From Armatimonadetes bacterium Uphvl-Ar2 (GTDB taxonomy: Bacteria; Armatimonadota; Fimbriimonadia; Fimbriimonadales; Fimbriimonadaceae): 64,000 bases of DNA. Shown in pieces: positions 1 to 8,400 of the stretch. The first letter of the stretch is position 1. The number at the start of each line of letters is the position of its first letter. Position numbers and translations under genes: made by a program. A model generated the notes under the pieces. The model was not told where the DNA came from. It ran no database searches and worked only from the letters and a program-made list of their open reading frames with translations. Location of the stretch: the NCBI GenBank assembly GCA_002162095.1, contig CP021424.1, forward strand, positions 2,108,001-2,172,000, read 5' to 3'.

Positions 1-642
1 TTCGCCGCACGTGCGCTCGCTGAGTTGGAAGGCGTTTTGCACAAACTCGCTTTCTCGTTTATCAATGGCTCCGCTTCGAATGCCTTCTCGAATCAGGGTG
101 AGCAGGTCTTGTTCCGTCACGCGGGCCCCCAAGCGTGCCCGCCGATTCACGGCATCCTCGGCGATCTTGCTGGTCCGGCTGACCAGCCACGCGAGGGGCC
201 GCGTGATGCGGATGAGCCAATAAAAGGGCTTCGCAAACCAAAGGGCAATGGCGTCGGCGTGGTCGAACCCGATCTGCTTGGGGATGACATTGGTCACGAT
301 AAGCGCCGCAATAGTCATCACGAGGAGGGTCAGGCCGCTCGCTATGGGCTGGGCATGGGTTTCCTGGATCCATGACTGCGCCAAAAACCACGGGGTGACG
401 ATGGGTGTGAGTTGGTTGCTGATGATGGCCCCGAGGAGGAAGTTGGCGGCGGTGGCCAGCAACTGCCCGGCGGCCAAGAACGCCACCGGAGAGCGCTGGT
501 AGACCAACACGAGCCGCCCCGCATGGTTACCCGCCTCGTGGGCTTGTCGCATCCGCTCGACGCGGGCACTGAAGGTAGCCATCTCAGCGGCGGAGATCAG
601 CGCCGACACCAAGAAGAGAATCAGAATCTCCACCCAAACCAT
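1..642 (-). CDS. CNNM/HlyC-CorC family membrane protein (DUF21 domain), 3' end outside window
   Basis: Reading leftward from ATG at 642, the frame stays open to the window edge (214 codons). The N-terminus is a membrane segment (VEILILFLVSALISAAEMA) with the small-residue S-A-A-E-M-A pattern of DUF21 proteins, followed by two more hydrophobic stretches (about residues 52-75 and 100-122) and a basic cytosolic segment that would lead into CBS domains beyond the edge. Family members are thought to transport Mg2+/Co2+ or divalent ions; substrate cannot be told here. The C-terminal CBS/CorC_HlyC part is not visible. A GTG directly upstream (645) is an alternative start. Confidence 0.8.
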   Translation of the reverse strand, partial: MVWVEILILFLVSALISAAEMATFSARVERMRQAHEAGNHAGRLVLVYQRSPVAFLAAGQLLATAANFLLGAIISNQLTPIVTPWFLAQSWIQETHAQPIASGLTLLVMTIAALIVTNVIPKQIGFDHADAIALWFAKPFYWLIRITRPLAWLVSRTSKIAEDAVNRRARLGARVTEQDLLTLIREGIRSGAIDKRESEFVQNAFQLSERTCGE

Positions 643-691
643 CACCGATGAGACGCACGATCAGGGGTAGAGGATGCACACCCCCCGCTGG

Positions 692-697
692 TAAGAT
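692..697 (+). promoter_or_regulatory. -10-like hexamer TAAGAT, leaderless-type
   Basis: TAAGAT ends exactly 6 bases before the ATG at 704, which would put the transcription start on the start codon. No Shine-Dalgarno sequence and no convincing -35 box are visible. Confidence 0.5.
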
Positions 698-703
698 GGC
701 TAG

Positions 704-1225
704 ATGGGTATTGCCACTCTCGTTGCCCACGCCGCCCTTTTGGTGGCTTCCTCGTCCACGTCCCATCCGGATGCTGATCTGAGCACGATTGACGGCACGA
801 TTAACGAACTGTATGCCGTGATCAGTCGAACTACGCCGGGCACTCGGGATTGGGATCGGTTCAAGGCGCTCTTCGATCCCCATGCGCGGATCATCCTCAA
901 CCGAAATCCGAATACGGCGAGGGCAGGTTCGGATTTCTTCAGCCTTTCAACGGACGATTACCGAACGCAGAACGAGAAGTACTTCCTGGAAAATCCTTTC
1001 GTCGAGAAGGAGCTACATCGAGACACGATGGTTTACGGTGGCATTGCCCAAGTGTTGTCAACTTATGAACTGAAAGCTGGCCTTGCCCCTGCAGAATGGA
1101 CTGCGACAGGTGTGAACATGATCCAGCTCTACTTCAAGGATGGCCGGTGGTTCATTCAGGGCATAGTTTTCAGGCCATCGGATCAAAACAACCCCATCCC
1201 CGCGCGCCTCCTGCCACCCCGGTAA
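704..1225 (+). CDS. exported NTF2-like (SnoaL/DUF4440-type) protein
   Basis: 173 aa. The first roughly 17 residues are hydrophobic and resemble a signal peptide. The rest looks like an NTF2-like fold: an initial helix (STIDGTINELYAVIS), a segment resembling FDPHARI of SnoaL-like proteins, and a final sheet strand (MIQLYFKDGRWFIQGIVF) like the closing GRW strand of DUF4440-type proteins. These folds are used by isomerases, cyclases and non-enzymatic binding proteins, so no reaction is assigned. Its TAA stop is the first half of the -10-like box of the next gene. Confidence 0.55.
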   Translation: MGIATLVAHAALLVASSSTSHPDADLSTIDGTINELYAVISRTTPGTRDWDRFKALFDPHARIILNRNPNTARAGSDFFSLSTDDYRTQNEKYFLENPFVEKELHRDTMVYGGIAQVLSTYELKAGLAPAEWTATGVNMIQLYFKDGRWFIQGIVFRPSDQNNPIPARLLPPR

Positions 1226-1228
1226 GCT
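1223..1228 (+). promoter_or_regulatory. -10-like hexamer TAAGCT overlapping the upstream stop codon
   Basis: The TAA stop of the NTF2-like gene (1223-1225) forms the first half of TAAGCT, which ends 7 bases before the ATG at 1236. The intervening bases are GGGGGGC; the G run could also act as a poor, close Shine-Dalgarno, so leaderless initiation is inferred from the genome-wide pattern. Confidence 0.45.
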
Positions 1229-1235
1229 GGGGGGC

Positions 1236-1463
1236 ATGACCTTCGAGACCTTTCGCATCCACAGCGAGTTCATCACGCTCGGCCAGCTTCTCAAAGCGGC
1301 CGACGTGGTGCAATCCGGCGGCGATGTGAAGTGGTTTCTCTCGCAGGCCGACATCAAGGTCAATGACGAGCCGGACAACCGGCGCGGCCGCAAGCTCTAC
1401 CCAGGCGACCGCATCGTGATTGACTTCGAACTCGAACTCGAGATCACCAGTCCAGCGCGTTAG
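1236..1463 (+). CDS. small S4-domain RNA-binding protein (YaaA/YbcJ-like)
   Basis: 75 aa, almost entirely one S4 domain. The pattern ITLGQLLKAADVVQSGGDVKWFLSQ followed by VNDEPDNRRGRKLYPGD is the typical stand-alone S4 arrangement, with the basic RGRKL turn that contacts RNA in this family. Relatives (YaaA next to recF in Firmicutes, YbcJ in E. coli) are RNA-binding with no fixed role. Its last 20 bases overlap the 3' end of the convergent serine hydrolase. No recF or dnaA gene is nearby. Confidence 0.75.
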   Translation: MTFETFRIHSEFITLGQLLKAADVVQSGGDVKWFLSQADIKVNDEPDNRRGRKLYPGDRIVIDFELELEITSPAR

Positions 1464-2496
1464 GGGTGCGGCCCAGCGCCGCCGGGTTGTAGGTTCCGGT
1501 GGTATTGCCCAGCACCACCACCACGCGCTCCTTGGCCAGGTCAATCATCAGGTGTGTGCGGGCCCCGGGCTGGCTACCCCCATGCTGCAGAACATTGGCC
1601 TCGCCCAGGTCCCATCCCAAGCCGTACTCCGTCTGGGTGCCGTTCTTCAGCGTGCGCGGCGTGCCCATGAGCTTGAGGCTCGCGGGCGACACCAGTTTGC
1701 CGGACCGCACCGCTTCTCCCCAGCGGGCCAGCCCCCGGGCGGTGCTTTCCATGCCGCCGCCCCCGTACTTCCAGCTCAAGTCGTCGCGGAAGGTGTTCAG
1801 GCGCGGCACGCCCAGGCCGTTTTGTTCGTAAATTCGGTTGCGCGGGGTCTTCAGACTCTGGTCTTCCACGTCCAGCTCGCCCCCGGCGGGCGTAAACACT
1901 TCTAGGCGCATGTAGCTCACAAAGTCGCGCCCGGAAGCCGTTTCCATGGCCCGCGCCACCACCGTAAAGGCGTGGGTGCTGTACATATAGCGCGTGTTGG
2001 GCTCCCACAACAACGGGCTCCTAATGAGCACGGCATTGGCCTCGCGGGCGGTGGCAAAGTGGGTCCGGCCATCCGGGTTGATGCCACCGGCGTAGTGCCG
2101 GAAGCCGCTGGTGTGGCTCAGCAGTTGCGCCACCGTCACCGGGGCGGTGCTGGCCGGCCACTCCGGCACATACTTGCGGCTGTCCGCGTCCAGGTCCAGC
2201 TTGCCCCGCTCAGCCAGGCGCATGGCCCCCACCGCCGTAATCGGCTTGCTGATGCTGGCCAAACGGAACCGGGTCTCCGGTTGCACCCGCTTCTCCTGTT
2301 CTCGGTCGGCGAAGCCGGTTTGGTAGTCAAAGACCAGTTTCCCCTTGTCCATCACCGCCACCGACATGCCCACCACCTGGTGCTCGCGGCTGAATTCGAT
2401 CACCGCCAATTCGGCTCGGGAGACGACCGCCGCCGGGGCGGTGGAGGTCGGCGCAGGGATCGCCCCGCTCAGGACCAGCAAGAACGCAAGGCTCAC
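1444..2496 (-). CDS. exported class C beta-lactamase-fold serine hydrolase (LACTB-like)
   Basis: 350 aa from a GTG start. A hydrophobic N-terminus looks like a signal peptide. The S-x-x-K motif is SISK (about residues 81-84), the Tyr motif is in YMYSTHAFTV (YST, as in LACTB rather than the YxN of AmpC), and an HGG box stands where KTG would be. Family members act as peptidases, esterases or carboxypeptidases on peptide or ester substrates, probably in the periplasm here. A TAATTT hexamer ends 6 bases before the GTG, supporting this start. It overlaps the convergent S4 gene by 20 bases. Confidence 0.8.
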   Translation of the reverse strand: MSLAFLLVLSGAIPAPTSTAPAAVVSRAELAVIEFSREHQVVGMSVAVMDKGKLVFDYQTGFADREQEKRVQPETRFRLASISKPITAVGAMRLAERGKLDLDADSRKYVPEWPASTAPVTVAQLLSHTSGFRHYAGGINPDGRTHFATAREANAVLIRSPLLWEPNTRYMYSTHAFTVVARAMETASGRDFVSYMRLEVFTPAGGELDVEDQSLKTPRNRIYEQNGLGVPRLNTFRDDLSWKYGGGGMESTARGLARWGEAVRSGKLVSPASLKLMGTPRTLKNGTQTEYGLGWDLGEANVLQHGGSQPGARTHLMIDLAKERVVVVLGNTTGTYNPAALGRTPNALDW

Positions 2497-2502
2497 GGAA
2501 AC

Positions 2503-2508
2503 AAATTA
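2503..2508 (-). promoter_or_regulatory. -10-like hexamer TAATTT, leaderless-type
   Basis: On the minus strand TAATTT is followed by GTTTCC and then the GTG start at 2496, a 6-base spacing. It lies about 50 bases from the divergent msrA promoter. Confidence 0.5.
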
Positions 2509-2554
2509 CCAGCTAGCCAGTCCCAGAGTTGCGCACAGGGGCAAGGCACGAACG

Positions 2555-2560
2555 TATGAT
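2555..2560 (+). promoter_or_regulatory. -10-like hexamer TATGAT, leaderless-type
   Basis: TATGAT ends 5 bases before the msrA ATG at 2566. No Shine-Dalgarno sequence precedes the start. Confidence 0.55.
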
Positions 2561-2565
2561 AAGTC

Positions 2566-3279
2566 ATGCGGTTTGCCACTTTAGCGGCCCTCGTCAGTGT
2601 CCTTGCCGTGAGCGCATGGGGATGTGTCGCCTCGGTAGCCCCGCCGAATTCCAGCATGAACTCCGTCGAATCTAACCCGCCCCGCGCCATCCCCGAAGGC
2701 CAGCAAGCGCTCGTCCTGGGGGGCGGCTGCTTCTGGTGCATCGAAGTCCTTTTTGAAGAACTCAAGGGCGTCACGTTCGTCGAGAACGGCTACGCCGGCG
2801 GGGACAAAGCGGGCGTAACCTACCGAGAAATCGGGACGGGCACCACGGGCCACGCGGAGGTCATCCGGATCGTCTATGACCCCAAGGTGATTACCACCGA
2901 AGACCTGCTCCGCATCTTCTTCACCGTCCACGACCCCACCACGAAGGATCGCCAGGGCGGCGACGTCGGTCCGCAGTACCGGTCGGTCATCTTCTTTGAG
3001 AGCGACGCCGACAAGGTCCGCGCGCTGGCGATCATGGAAGAGATCACCAAGGCTGATATCTGGGAGCGACCCCTGGTGACGACCCTGGAACCGCTGAAGA
3101 ACTACACCCGGGCCGAAGAGTATCACCAGGACTACTACGCCAAGTACGAAACCGCCACTGAAGCCGAACGCGCCAACATGAACGCGGGCTACTGCAATGC
3201 GGTGATCTCGCCCAAGGTGCTTAAGTTCCGCGAGAAATTTGCGGATCGCCTCAAGACCAGCGGCGCCGGCTCACGGTAA
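2566..3279 (+). CDS. msrA: peptide-methionine (S)-S-oxide reductase MsrA, exported
   Basis: 237 aa. MsrA reduces the S-epimer of methionine sulfoxide in damaged proteins. The family signature GGGCFWC (catalytic Cys55), the NGYAGGD turn, the GHAEVIRI segment, the DPTTKDRQGGDVGPQYRS block and the YHQDYYAK segment are all present. A C-terminal NAGYCNAVISPK Cys is a candidate resolving residue. The first 20 residues form a hydrophobic signal ending in AWGC, possibly a lipobox with Cys20, so the enzyme probably works in the envelope. No msrB is adjacent. Its last 9 bases overlap the convergent Nif3-like gene. Confidence 0.93.
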   Translation: MRFATLAALVSVLAVSAWGCVASVAPPNSSMNSVESNPPRAIPEGQQALVLGGGCFWCIEVLFEELKGVTFVENGYAGGDKAGVTYREIGTGTTGHAEVIRIVYDPKVITTEDLLRIFFTVHDPTTKDRQGGDVGPQYRSVIFFESDADKVRALAIMEEITKADIWERPLVTTLEPLKNYTRAEEYHQDYYAKYETATEAERANMNAGYCNAVISPKVLKFREKFADRLKTSGAGSR

Positions 3280-4341
3280 CGCGACGACTACTTCCGCCTC
3301 TGGGAATCTCTCCCGGAGGCGGCCCGCCAGGGCTTCCATGCCCGGGTGCTCCGTTTCGCGGTGGCCACTGGCCATCATCACAAACCCCTGGTCTTGGCCC
3401 GCCACGCCTTCATCGTGCCGGAACTCGCCAGTAAGAAAGGCATCCGCGCCGGCCGCTTTCGCGGCCACCCACTCGCTCCCGGCGGCACCCCCACTCACGG
3501 CCAGGCGCTCAATGCGTCGGTCGGGGTCGCCATAGAGCCAGGTCTTGGCCCCCAGTTGTTCGTCGGCCAGGGCGACCAGTTCGCGCGCCGTCATCGGGGT
3601 GATGTTGCCGATGCGGCTCAGCGGCTGCGGCACGGTCGGGCGCAGGGTTACGAGATCGTAGGCGGGTTCTTCGTAGGGGTGCACCTCGCGCAGTGCTTTC
3701 ACCACGGCGGCGAGGCGCGCCACGTCCACCACCATCTCGATGCGCGTTTCGGCTACGGATTCGATCTGCTCGGCGCGCCCCACGGCCGGGTTGGTGCTGG
3801 CATTGCCCACAAAGGTGCCGGTACCGCTCGTCCAGAAGGCGCACCGCTCGTAGTTGCCGATGCGACCCGCCCCCGCCGCGCTCATCGCGTCAATGAGGGC
3901 AATGCGAGCTTCACTCGGCGCAAACACCACCACTTTCACTTGCTCCACGGTGGCCCCGCTGCCAATCGGTTCCAAGTCGGTGATGCCGAGGCGAGCCGCC
4001 AGCGTTTCTGAAATGCCTCCCGGAGCGGCGTCCCAATTCGTGTGGATGCCAAAGAAGCTCCGGCCCCCGCGTACAATGCGCGCGACTTTGCCCTCCACGT
4101 CGTTGCCCTCGCGCAGGTGGGCAATCGGCTTCCAAATGAGCGGGTGGTGGATGACCAAGAGCTGCGAATCCCGCTCCTCAGCCAAGGCCAAGCTGGTCTG
4201 GTTGACGTCCAGCGCCACCAAGATGCGGTCGGCGGGGGCATCGGGGCTACCGATCTGCAAGCCCACCGGATCCCAATCGAACGCCCAGCGCCGAGGGGCA
4301 ATGGATTCCAGGTAGTCCGTGATATCGGCCACGCGCGGCAT
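3271..4341 (-). CDS. Nif3-like dinuclear metal-centre protein (YbgI/YqfO family)
   Basis: 356 aa. Metal-binding signatures are in place: VIHHPLIW near residue 65, HTNWDAAPGG near residue 105 and the C-terminal TGEFRHDE ... ASGHRETEHPG block. The middle (about residues 130-235) holds the extra PII/CutA-like insert seen in the long YqfO type, including the HPYEEPAYDL segment. The family binds two metal ions and forms hexamers; GTP cyclohydrolase-like activity has been claimed but the cell role is unsettled. A TAACCT box ends 6 bases before the ATG, supporting this start. Confidence 0.88.
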   Translation of the reverse strand: MPRVADITDYLESIAPRRWAFDWDPVGLQIGSPDAPADRILVALDVNQTSLALAEERDSQLLVIHHPLIWKPIAHLREGNDVEGKVARIVRGGRSFFGIHTNWDAAPGGISETLAARLGITDLEPIGSGATVEQVKVVVFAPSEARIALIDAMSAAGAGRIGNYERCAFWTSGTGTFVGNASTNPAVGRAEQIESVAETRIEMVVDVARLAAVVKALREVHPYEEPAYDLVTLRPTVPQPLSRIGNITPMTARELVALADEQLGAKTWLYGDPDRRIERLAVSGGAAGSEWVAAKAAGADAFLTGEFRHDEGVAGQDQGFVMMASGHRETEHPGMEALAGRLRERFPEAEVVVALP

Positions 4342-4347
4342 GGCCTT

Positions 4348-4353
4348 AGGTTA
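4348..4353 (-). promoter_or_regulatory. -10-like hexamer TAACCT, leaderless-type
   Basis: On the minus strand TAACCT is followed by AAGGCC and the ATG at 4341 (6-base spacing). Confidence 0.5.
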
Positions 4354-4391
4354 GCACCGCGCTAGGTAAGGAAGGGGAGAGAAGGTTGGAA

Positions 4392-4408
4392 GGCGGGATT
4401 AACCCGCC
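4392..4408 (-). terminator. candidate hairpin terminator built on the stop codon of the small gene
   Basis: On the minus strand GGCGGG-TTAAT-CCCGCC forms a 6-bp stem; the loop contains the TAA stop of the 64-residue protein. The sequence beyond is pyrimidine-rich but lacks a clean T run, so termination is tentative. Confidence 0.4.
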
Positions 4409-4593
4409 TCCGTGAGCTCACAGGCATTTGATCGTTTATGATGACTTTCCGATAAATGATGACGGCAATAATCCGCCAGCTTATGAAGTGCCTGTTCTGA
4501 GATTCGGTCTAGTTTGCCGTGACTCATCATCGTGAGCGAAAGCAAAGCAAAGGCCTCCTCCTCGGTGAGCTCCAACCGTCCATGTGCTTCCAT
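4399..4593 (-). CDS. small acidic/helical protein of unknown function
   Basis: 64 aa from the ATG at 4593; a longer reading exists upstream but its composition is unlike coding sequence. The sequence LTEEEAFALLSLTMMSHGKLDRISEQALHKLADYC is amphipathic and predicted helical, with several His residues near the C-terminus (YCRHHLSESHHK). A GGGAG lies about 14 bases upstream, far for a ribosome site. I recognise no family. It sits divergently from the DUF1385 gene and ends in a hairpin. Confidence 0.5.
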   Translation of the reverse strand: MEAHGRLELTEEEAFALLSLTMMSHGKLDRISEQALHKLADYCRHHLSESHHKRSNACELTEAG

Positions 4594-4706
4594 AGGTGGT
4601 TTTATGCTCCCTGGGGTTACCCCCAGCGGGATTGACGAATCATCCCGCTCAATTGTTCCCGAAAGAATCGGGCCAAACGGAACTTCTCGAAAAAAGGCCC
4701 GGACGG

Positions 4707-4712
4707 TACACT
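4707..4712 (+). promoter_or_regulatory. -10-like hexamer TACACT, leaderless-type
   Basis: TACACT is followed by GGAGGT and then ATG at 4719. The GGAGG resembles a Shine-Dalgarno site but is only one base from the ATG, too close to work as one; the 6-base spacing fits leaderless initiation instead. Confidence 0.5.
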
Positions 4713-4718
4713 GGAGGT

Positions 4719-5777
4719 ATGGCAGAGAACACACCCAAAACGTACGGTGGAATGGCCGTCGTCGAGGGGGTGATGATGCGATCACCGGGCTTCTTCTCCG
4801 TGGCTTGCCGCGCTCCGGACGGGCGCATTGTGCTCAAGACCGAACCGATCGAAAAGACCTGGTTAGGTCGCCAAAAGTGGCTCCTCAAGCCCTTTCTGCG
4901 GGGCACTTTTGCGATGCTCGACACGATGGTTTTTGGTATTCGCGCGATGAACTTTGCCGCCAATATCCAGACCGACCCGGAATACGCCACCGCCGAGGAC
5001 AAGGCCAAGGCCGCCGATGGCAAGGGGCCGGGCACGGTTTCCAACTTTGCCATCGGTTTGACCTTGGTCACCTCGTTGGCGCTCGGGTTTGCACTGTTTA
5101 ACGCCGCCCCTCAATTTGTTTCGGAACTCATTGTCCGGTGGTCTGGAGGCGACCTCGCCACCAACAAGAACGGCCTGCTGACCAACTACGTGGCCGAGAC
5201 GGTGAAGCTGGTCTTCATCATCGGCTATCTAGCCGCGATCAGCTTCTATCCGCCGATCCGCGAGGTGTTCCGCTACCACGGTGCGGAGCACAAAGCGATC
5301 AACTGCCTGGAAGATGGCAGCGACCTCACCGTGGCTAACGTGCAGAAGTGCACGCGCCTGCATCCGCGCTGCGGCACCAACTTCGTGATCATCGTGTTCG
5401 TGGTGTCGTTCTTGCTGCAGCCGCTCATCCCGCGCGACCTCTTTGTGCCGCTGACGAGCCCGACGTGGCTGCTGGCGCTGACGCGCCTCCCGGTGGAACT
5501 CGCGATGATGCCGGTGGTGGCCGGCGTGAGCTACGAGCTCATCCGCCTGGCGGGCAAGATGAAGAACGCCGCCTGGGTCAAGATTGCTCTCGCCCCGGGG
5601 CTAGCCACGCAGCTGATTACGACCGCTGAACCGAACGACGCTCACACCGAAGTAGCCATCGCCGCCCTCGTGGCGGCACAGCGCGCCGAAGAGACGGGGG
5701 TACTGGAGAACGGAGTCCTCGGCGAAGACGGGATTCAAAGCGACGAGACAAACCAGCCCGTCCAAATTACGACGTAA
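4719..5777 (+). CDS. DUF1385 family membrane protein
   Basis: 352 aa. The N-terminus YGGMAVVEGVMMRSPG is the DUF1385 hallmark, followed by hydrophobic segments (about residues 105-130, 160-180, 220-240, 245-270). The strongly conserved FRYHGAEHKAINC and the later KCTRLHPRCGTNF block carry the His/Glu/Cys residues that suggest metal binding. Function is unknown; the family is widespread in Firmicutes, Chloroflexi and related phyla. The C-terminal roughly 50 residues are polar and acidic. The last 43 bases overlap the convergent DUF5658 gene. Confidence 0.88.
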   Translation: MAENTPKTYGGMAVVEGVMMRSPGFFSVACRAPDGRIVLKTEPIEKTWLGRQKWLLKPFLRGTFAMLDTMVFGIRAMNFAANIQTDPEYATAEDKAKAADGKGPGTVSNFAIGLTLVTSLALGFALFNAAPQFVSELIVRWSGGDLATNKNGLLTNYVAETVKLVFIIGYLAAISFYPPIREVFRYHGAEHKAINCLEDGSDLTVANVQKCTRLHPRCGTNFVIIVFVVSFLLQPLIPRDLFVPLTSPTWLLALTRLPVELAMMPVVAGVSYELIRLAGKMKNAAWVKIALAPGLATQLITTAEPNDAHTEVAIAALVAAQRAEETGVLENGVLGEDGIQSDETNQPVQITT

Positions 5778-6163
5778 GCGGCCGAACCTGCCAGGCAGGC
5801 GCGGCGAATAAAATTCAGGTGCGTATCGGAGTACTTCAGCATCACGAGCCAGGCGCCTACCAGCGTCATGCCCTTGACCAAAGCAAAAAGCCATTCGCTA
5901 GTTTCGATTACCGGCTTCATGAGGGGGTTGAGTTCGGTGATATGCCCGCCGGCGTGTAGCACGGCCGTCATCACCAGGTCCACAAACCCGATGCCGAGGA
6001 GCAGAAGCAGGGCCCGCGTCGGGAAGCCCATGCGGGCGTACCAACTGCGAGGAGCGGGAGCAACTTCCTCCGCCACCTCGGTGGTTTCCACCTCATCCGC
6101 CCAGGGGTCATCCTTCCAGTTCTTCACTTCGTTGATGTTGTCGCCCGGAACGTTATTGGTCAT
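5735..6163 (-). CDS. DUF5658-type small membrane protein
   Basis: 142 aa. An acidic cytosolic N-terminus (about 45 residues) precedes three hydrophobic segments. The FVDLVMTAVLHAGG ... ITELNPLMKP pattern matches the D-x3-T ... E-x-NPLM motif of DUF5658. An AGGAG stands 9 bases upstream of the ATG, inside the end of dacB, with which it overlaps by 11 bases; this is translational coupling rather than a separate promoter. Function unknown. Confidence 0.7.
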   Translation of the reverse strand: MTNNVPGDNINEVKNWKDDPWADEVETTEVAEEVAPAPRSWYARMGFPTRALLLLLGIGFVDLVMTAVLHAGGHITELNPLMKPVIETSEWLFALVKGMTLVGAWLVMLKYSDTHLNFIRRACLAGSAAYVVIWTGWFVSSL

Positions 6164-7399
6164 TGCTTAAGCTCCTGATGATCTGGTCATGCACCTGTCT
6201 CACCTCACTGGCGGGCCGGATATTGTGGTTGGTCATCAAACTCACTGTCCACGTCTCGCCGTCGGGTCGCTTTACATAACCGCTGAGACACGTTACTGCA
6301 GTTAGTGTGCCAGTTTTCCCCGTAAAGGGCACGGATTGTAAACGGTTGGAGAGCGTTCCTTCCCCCGATTTCGGTAAAGCTCGTTCAAATACAGGGAAAA
6401 TCGGGCGGTTTTTCGCCCAATGCAGCACCTTGGTCAGCGCATGGGGGGTGACAAAGTTGCGGCGGCTCATGCCGCTGCCGTCCATCGGCTTCATGTCGTC
6501 GGGGGTGAGCCCCACTTGTTGCGCATAGAATTCCTGCATCCGGGCCGTGGCCTGTACGTATTCCGCATCGGGGGTCAGCGGCTCTTTGTGTCCGGCCGCC
6601 ATCAGGAGAAGTTGCTCGGCGTAGATGTTGTCGCTGTCTTCGAGGCAAACCTTGGCGGCCTCACTGAGGGGCGGCGTGCGGAACACTCGATCCGGCTCTC
6701 GAGCCGGGGGCCGACATTGGTGGTGACGAACACCGCCCCGGGGCGGAAAGCCTCCGTTGCCGCCAACTGGGGATCCGGGATCGCAAATCGTCCAATCGAA
6801 GTGCGGGCTTGCGGCAAAACGCCGTTCACGTACAACCGCCGGGTGAATACGTCGAGTCGGGTGTTGAGTGTGCCCACCGGGGCTCCGCGCACGATGCGGA
6901 TTTGGTTGAGGGCCGGGTCCAGGGGAAGAATCGCGCCCTTTTCCGCAAAGACTTCAAAGCGCTGGTTGTTGACCCCCCACGCGGAAATGCGCCCGGCATA
7001 GGCAAACGGCAGGTCATCCCATTCCCAGGTGGGCGGGATGGAGGGCGCGAAGTCTTGATACACCCGCACCGTGCCCCCTTTGCCGCCCGCCCCCAGGGCG
7101 CGGAGTTCTTCAAAGGTCACCCCGGGCGTGCCCTTGGCGTGGACGTACGGGCCGTACTCGTTGTCCCACACTCGGATTTCGCCTCGATAATCGGGGCCGA
7201 GGACCTCTAGTGCGTAGAGCACGGACAGAATCTTTTGGTTGCTGGCGGGAACGAGCCGCGTGTCGCCCATCTGCTTGAAGACGACCTCGCCGGCCGCATT
7301 GCGCACACTCACTCCGGTGAGAGCACCATTTAGGGATGCGTGGTCCAGATGGGGGGCAATGGGCGGCAACATCGCCGCCGCCAGGAGCAGCGTGGTCAT
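6153..7399 (-). CDS. dacB: D-alanyl-D-alanine carboxypeptidase/endopeptidase (PBP4 type), frame broken by one base
   Basis: Class C penicillin-binding protein acting on periplasmic peptidoglycan peptides. The first part has a signal peptide and the SxxK motif in ASNQKILS; the second part, in another frame, has SDN (SDNIYAE) and KTG (GKTGTLT). One extra base in the G run at 6706-6710 (C run in the coding sense) joins them into a 415-residue protein reading ...GPPAREPDRVFRTPPLSEA. The span is 3n-1 bases long. A sequencing error is more likely than a pseudogene because both halves keep every motif. It lies 5 bases downstream of the HEAT-like gene. Confidence 0.85.
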
Positions 7400-7404
7400 G
7401 GTGA

Positions 7405-8397
7405 TTAGACAGACGAGGTGGTCTGGAGTTCTTCGGCAAACACCGGTTCGCTCACGTGGTCAAAGCGCTGAGCTTCGATGTCGGCGGCGATCCCGGTGGC
7501 AAAGGCCTTCAATTGCGGGTCCGTTTCGGTAGCAGCGGCCGCCTGAACCGCCTTCAGGATCCGATCTCGATCGTGGTCGCGCCACTCCACCAGGTGGAAG
7601 GCGGCGTGGATGGCACTGCGACGGCCAATGCGGTGCGGGGCCGAAAGCAGACTAAGAAGCGCATCGGCCGCCGCATCCGTGCAGATGTGACCGCCCAACA
7701 CGACTCCCGCCTTATACACGGCCCGGGCGTAGTCGTCTTCGTTTTCGGCGATGAAATCTCGGATGGCCGCCACGGCCTTGTCTTGGTCGCGCGGTTCCGG
7801 GAAGAACGAGGGCAGGTCCTCGAACATATCCAGCACCGCCCACTGCGCGCAGCGGCGCCAGGGATGGACCTTATCGCGCAGGATGCGCACCATGGCCGGA
7901 CCAAAGATGCCTGCGCTGGCGTGAGATTCGATGTGCTGAATGCACTCGTGCCCAATGTCGCGCACCGGGCAATAGAGGAGACACACCCACTCTTGCGGCC
8001 CAAGGTCACGGACGCTGGCCGTAAACCGTCCGGACCAGCCCAAGGTGTCTGAGATCGCGGTTTGGCGATCGAAAAGTTCGCCTAAGCCTTGCTCGATGCC
8101 CGCTAAGACTTCCTCCACCGAGTCGCCCTTGGCTTCGTTCCAATAGCGCTCACTGCGGCCAAAGATGCCGGAAGGGGATCGGGCAATTTGCACTTTGGTG
8201 CGCTCACCCTCCACCTCGATCCAGGCTTCCTCACTCCAAGCATGGGGTGTGATATGGAAGTCGCGGCTGATGGGGTGCGGCGGCCAGTGAAAGGGCGCGC
8301 GGTCGCCCGGCCGGCGAGCCGCGGTGTCGCCAGGGAAGCGGGCGGCCGCCTGGGCCAAGAATTCCTCGAGGGCCTTCAAGACCAGGTCGGCCGTCAT
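7405..8397 (-). CDS. HEAT-like helical repeat protein of unknown function
   Basis: 330 aa, no signal peptide or membrane segment. The C-terminal half (from about residue 150) is a run of paired helices such as DAAADALLSLLSAPHRIGRRSAIHAAFHLVEW and ILKAVQAAAATETDPQLKAFATGIAADI, which resembles PBS-lyase/HEAT repeats used for protein contacts. The N-terminal half is an unrecognised domain rich in Trp and His. It starts 3 bases after tatA ends and precedes dacB, so it probably shares their transcript. Confidence 0.6.
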   Translation of the reverse strand: MTADLVLKALEEFLAQAAARFPGDTAARRPGDRAPFHWPPHPISRDFHITPHAWSEEAWIEVEGERTKVQIARSPSGIFGRSERYWNEAKGDSVEEVLAGIEQGLGELFDRQTAISDTLGWSGRFTASVRDLGPQEWVCLLYCPVRDIGHECIQHIESHASAGIFGPAMVRILRDKVHPWRRCAQWAVLDMFEDLPSFFPEPRDQDKAVAAIRDFIAENEDDYARAVYKAGVVLGGHICTDAAADALLSLLSAPHRIGRRSAIHAAFHLVEWRDHDRDRILKAVQAAAATETDPQLKAFATGIAADIEAQRFDHVSEPVFAEELQTTSSV

Positions 8398-8400
8398 CGC

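Noticed and set aside
6153-6686. A separate small carboxypeptidase starting at 6686
   Set aside because: It lacks a signal peptide and the SxxK motif, which are in the upstream part; one missing base reunites them as dacB.
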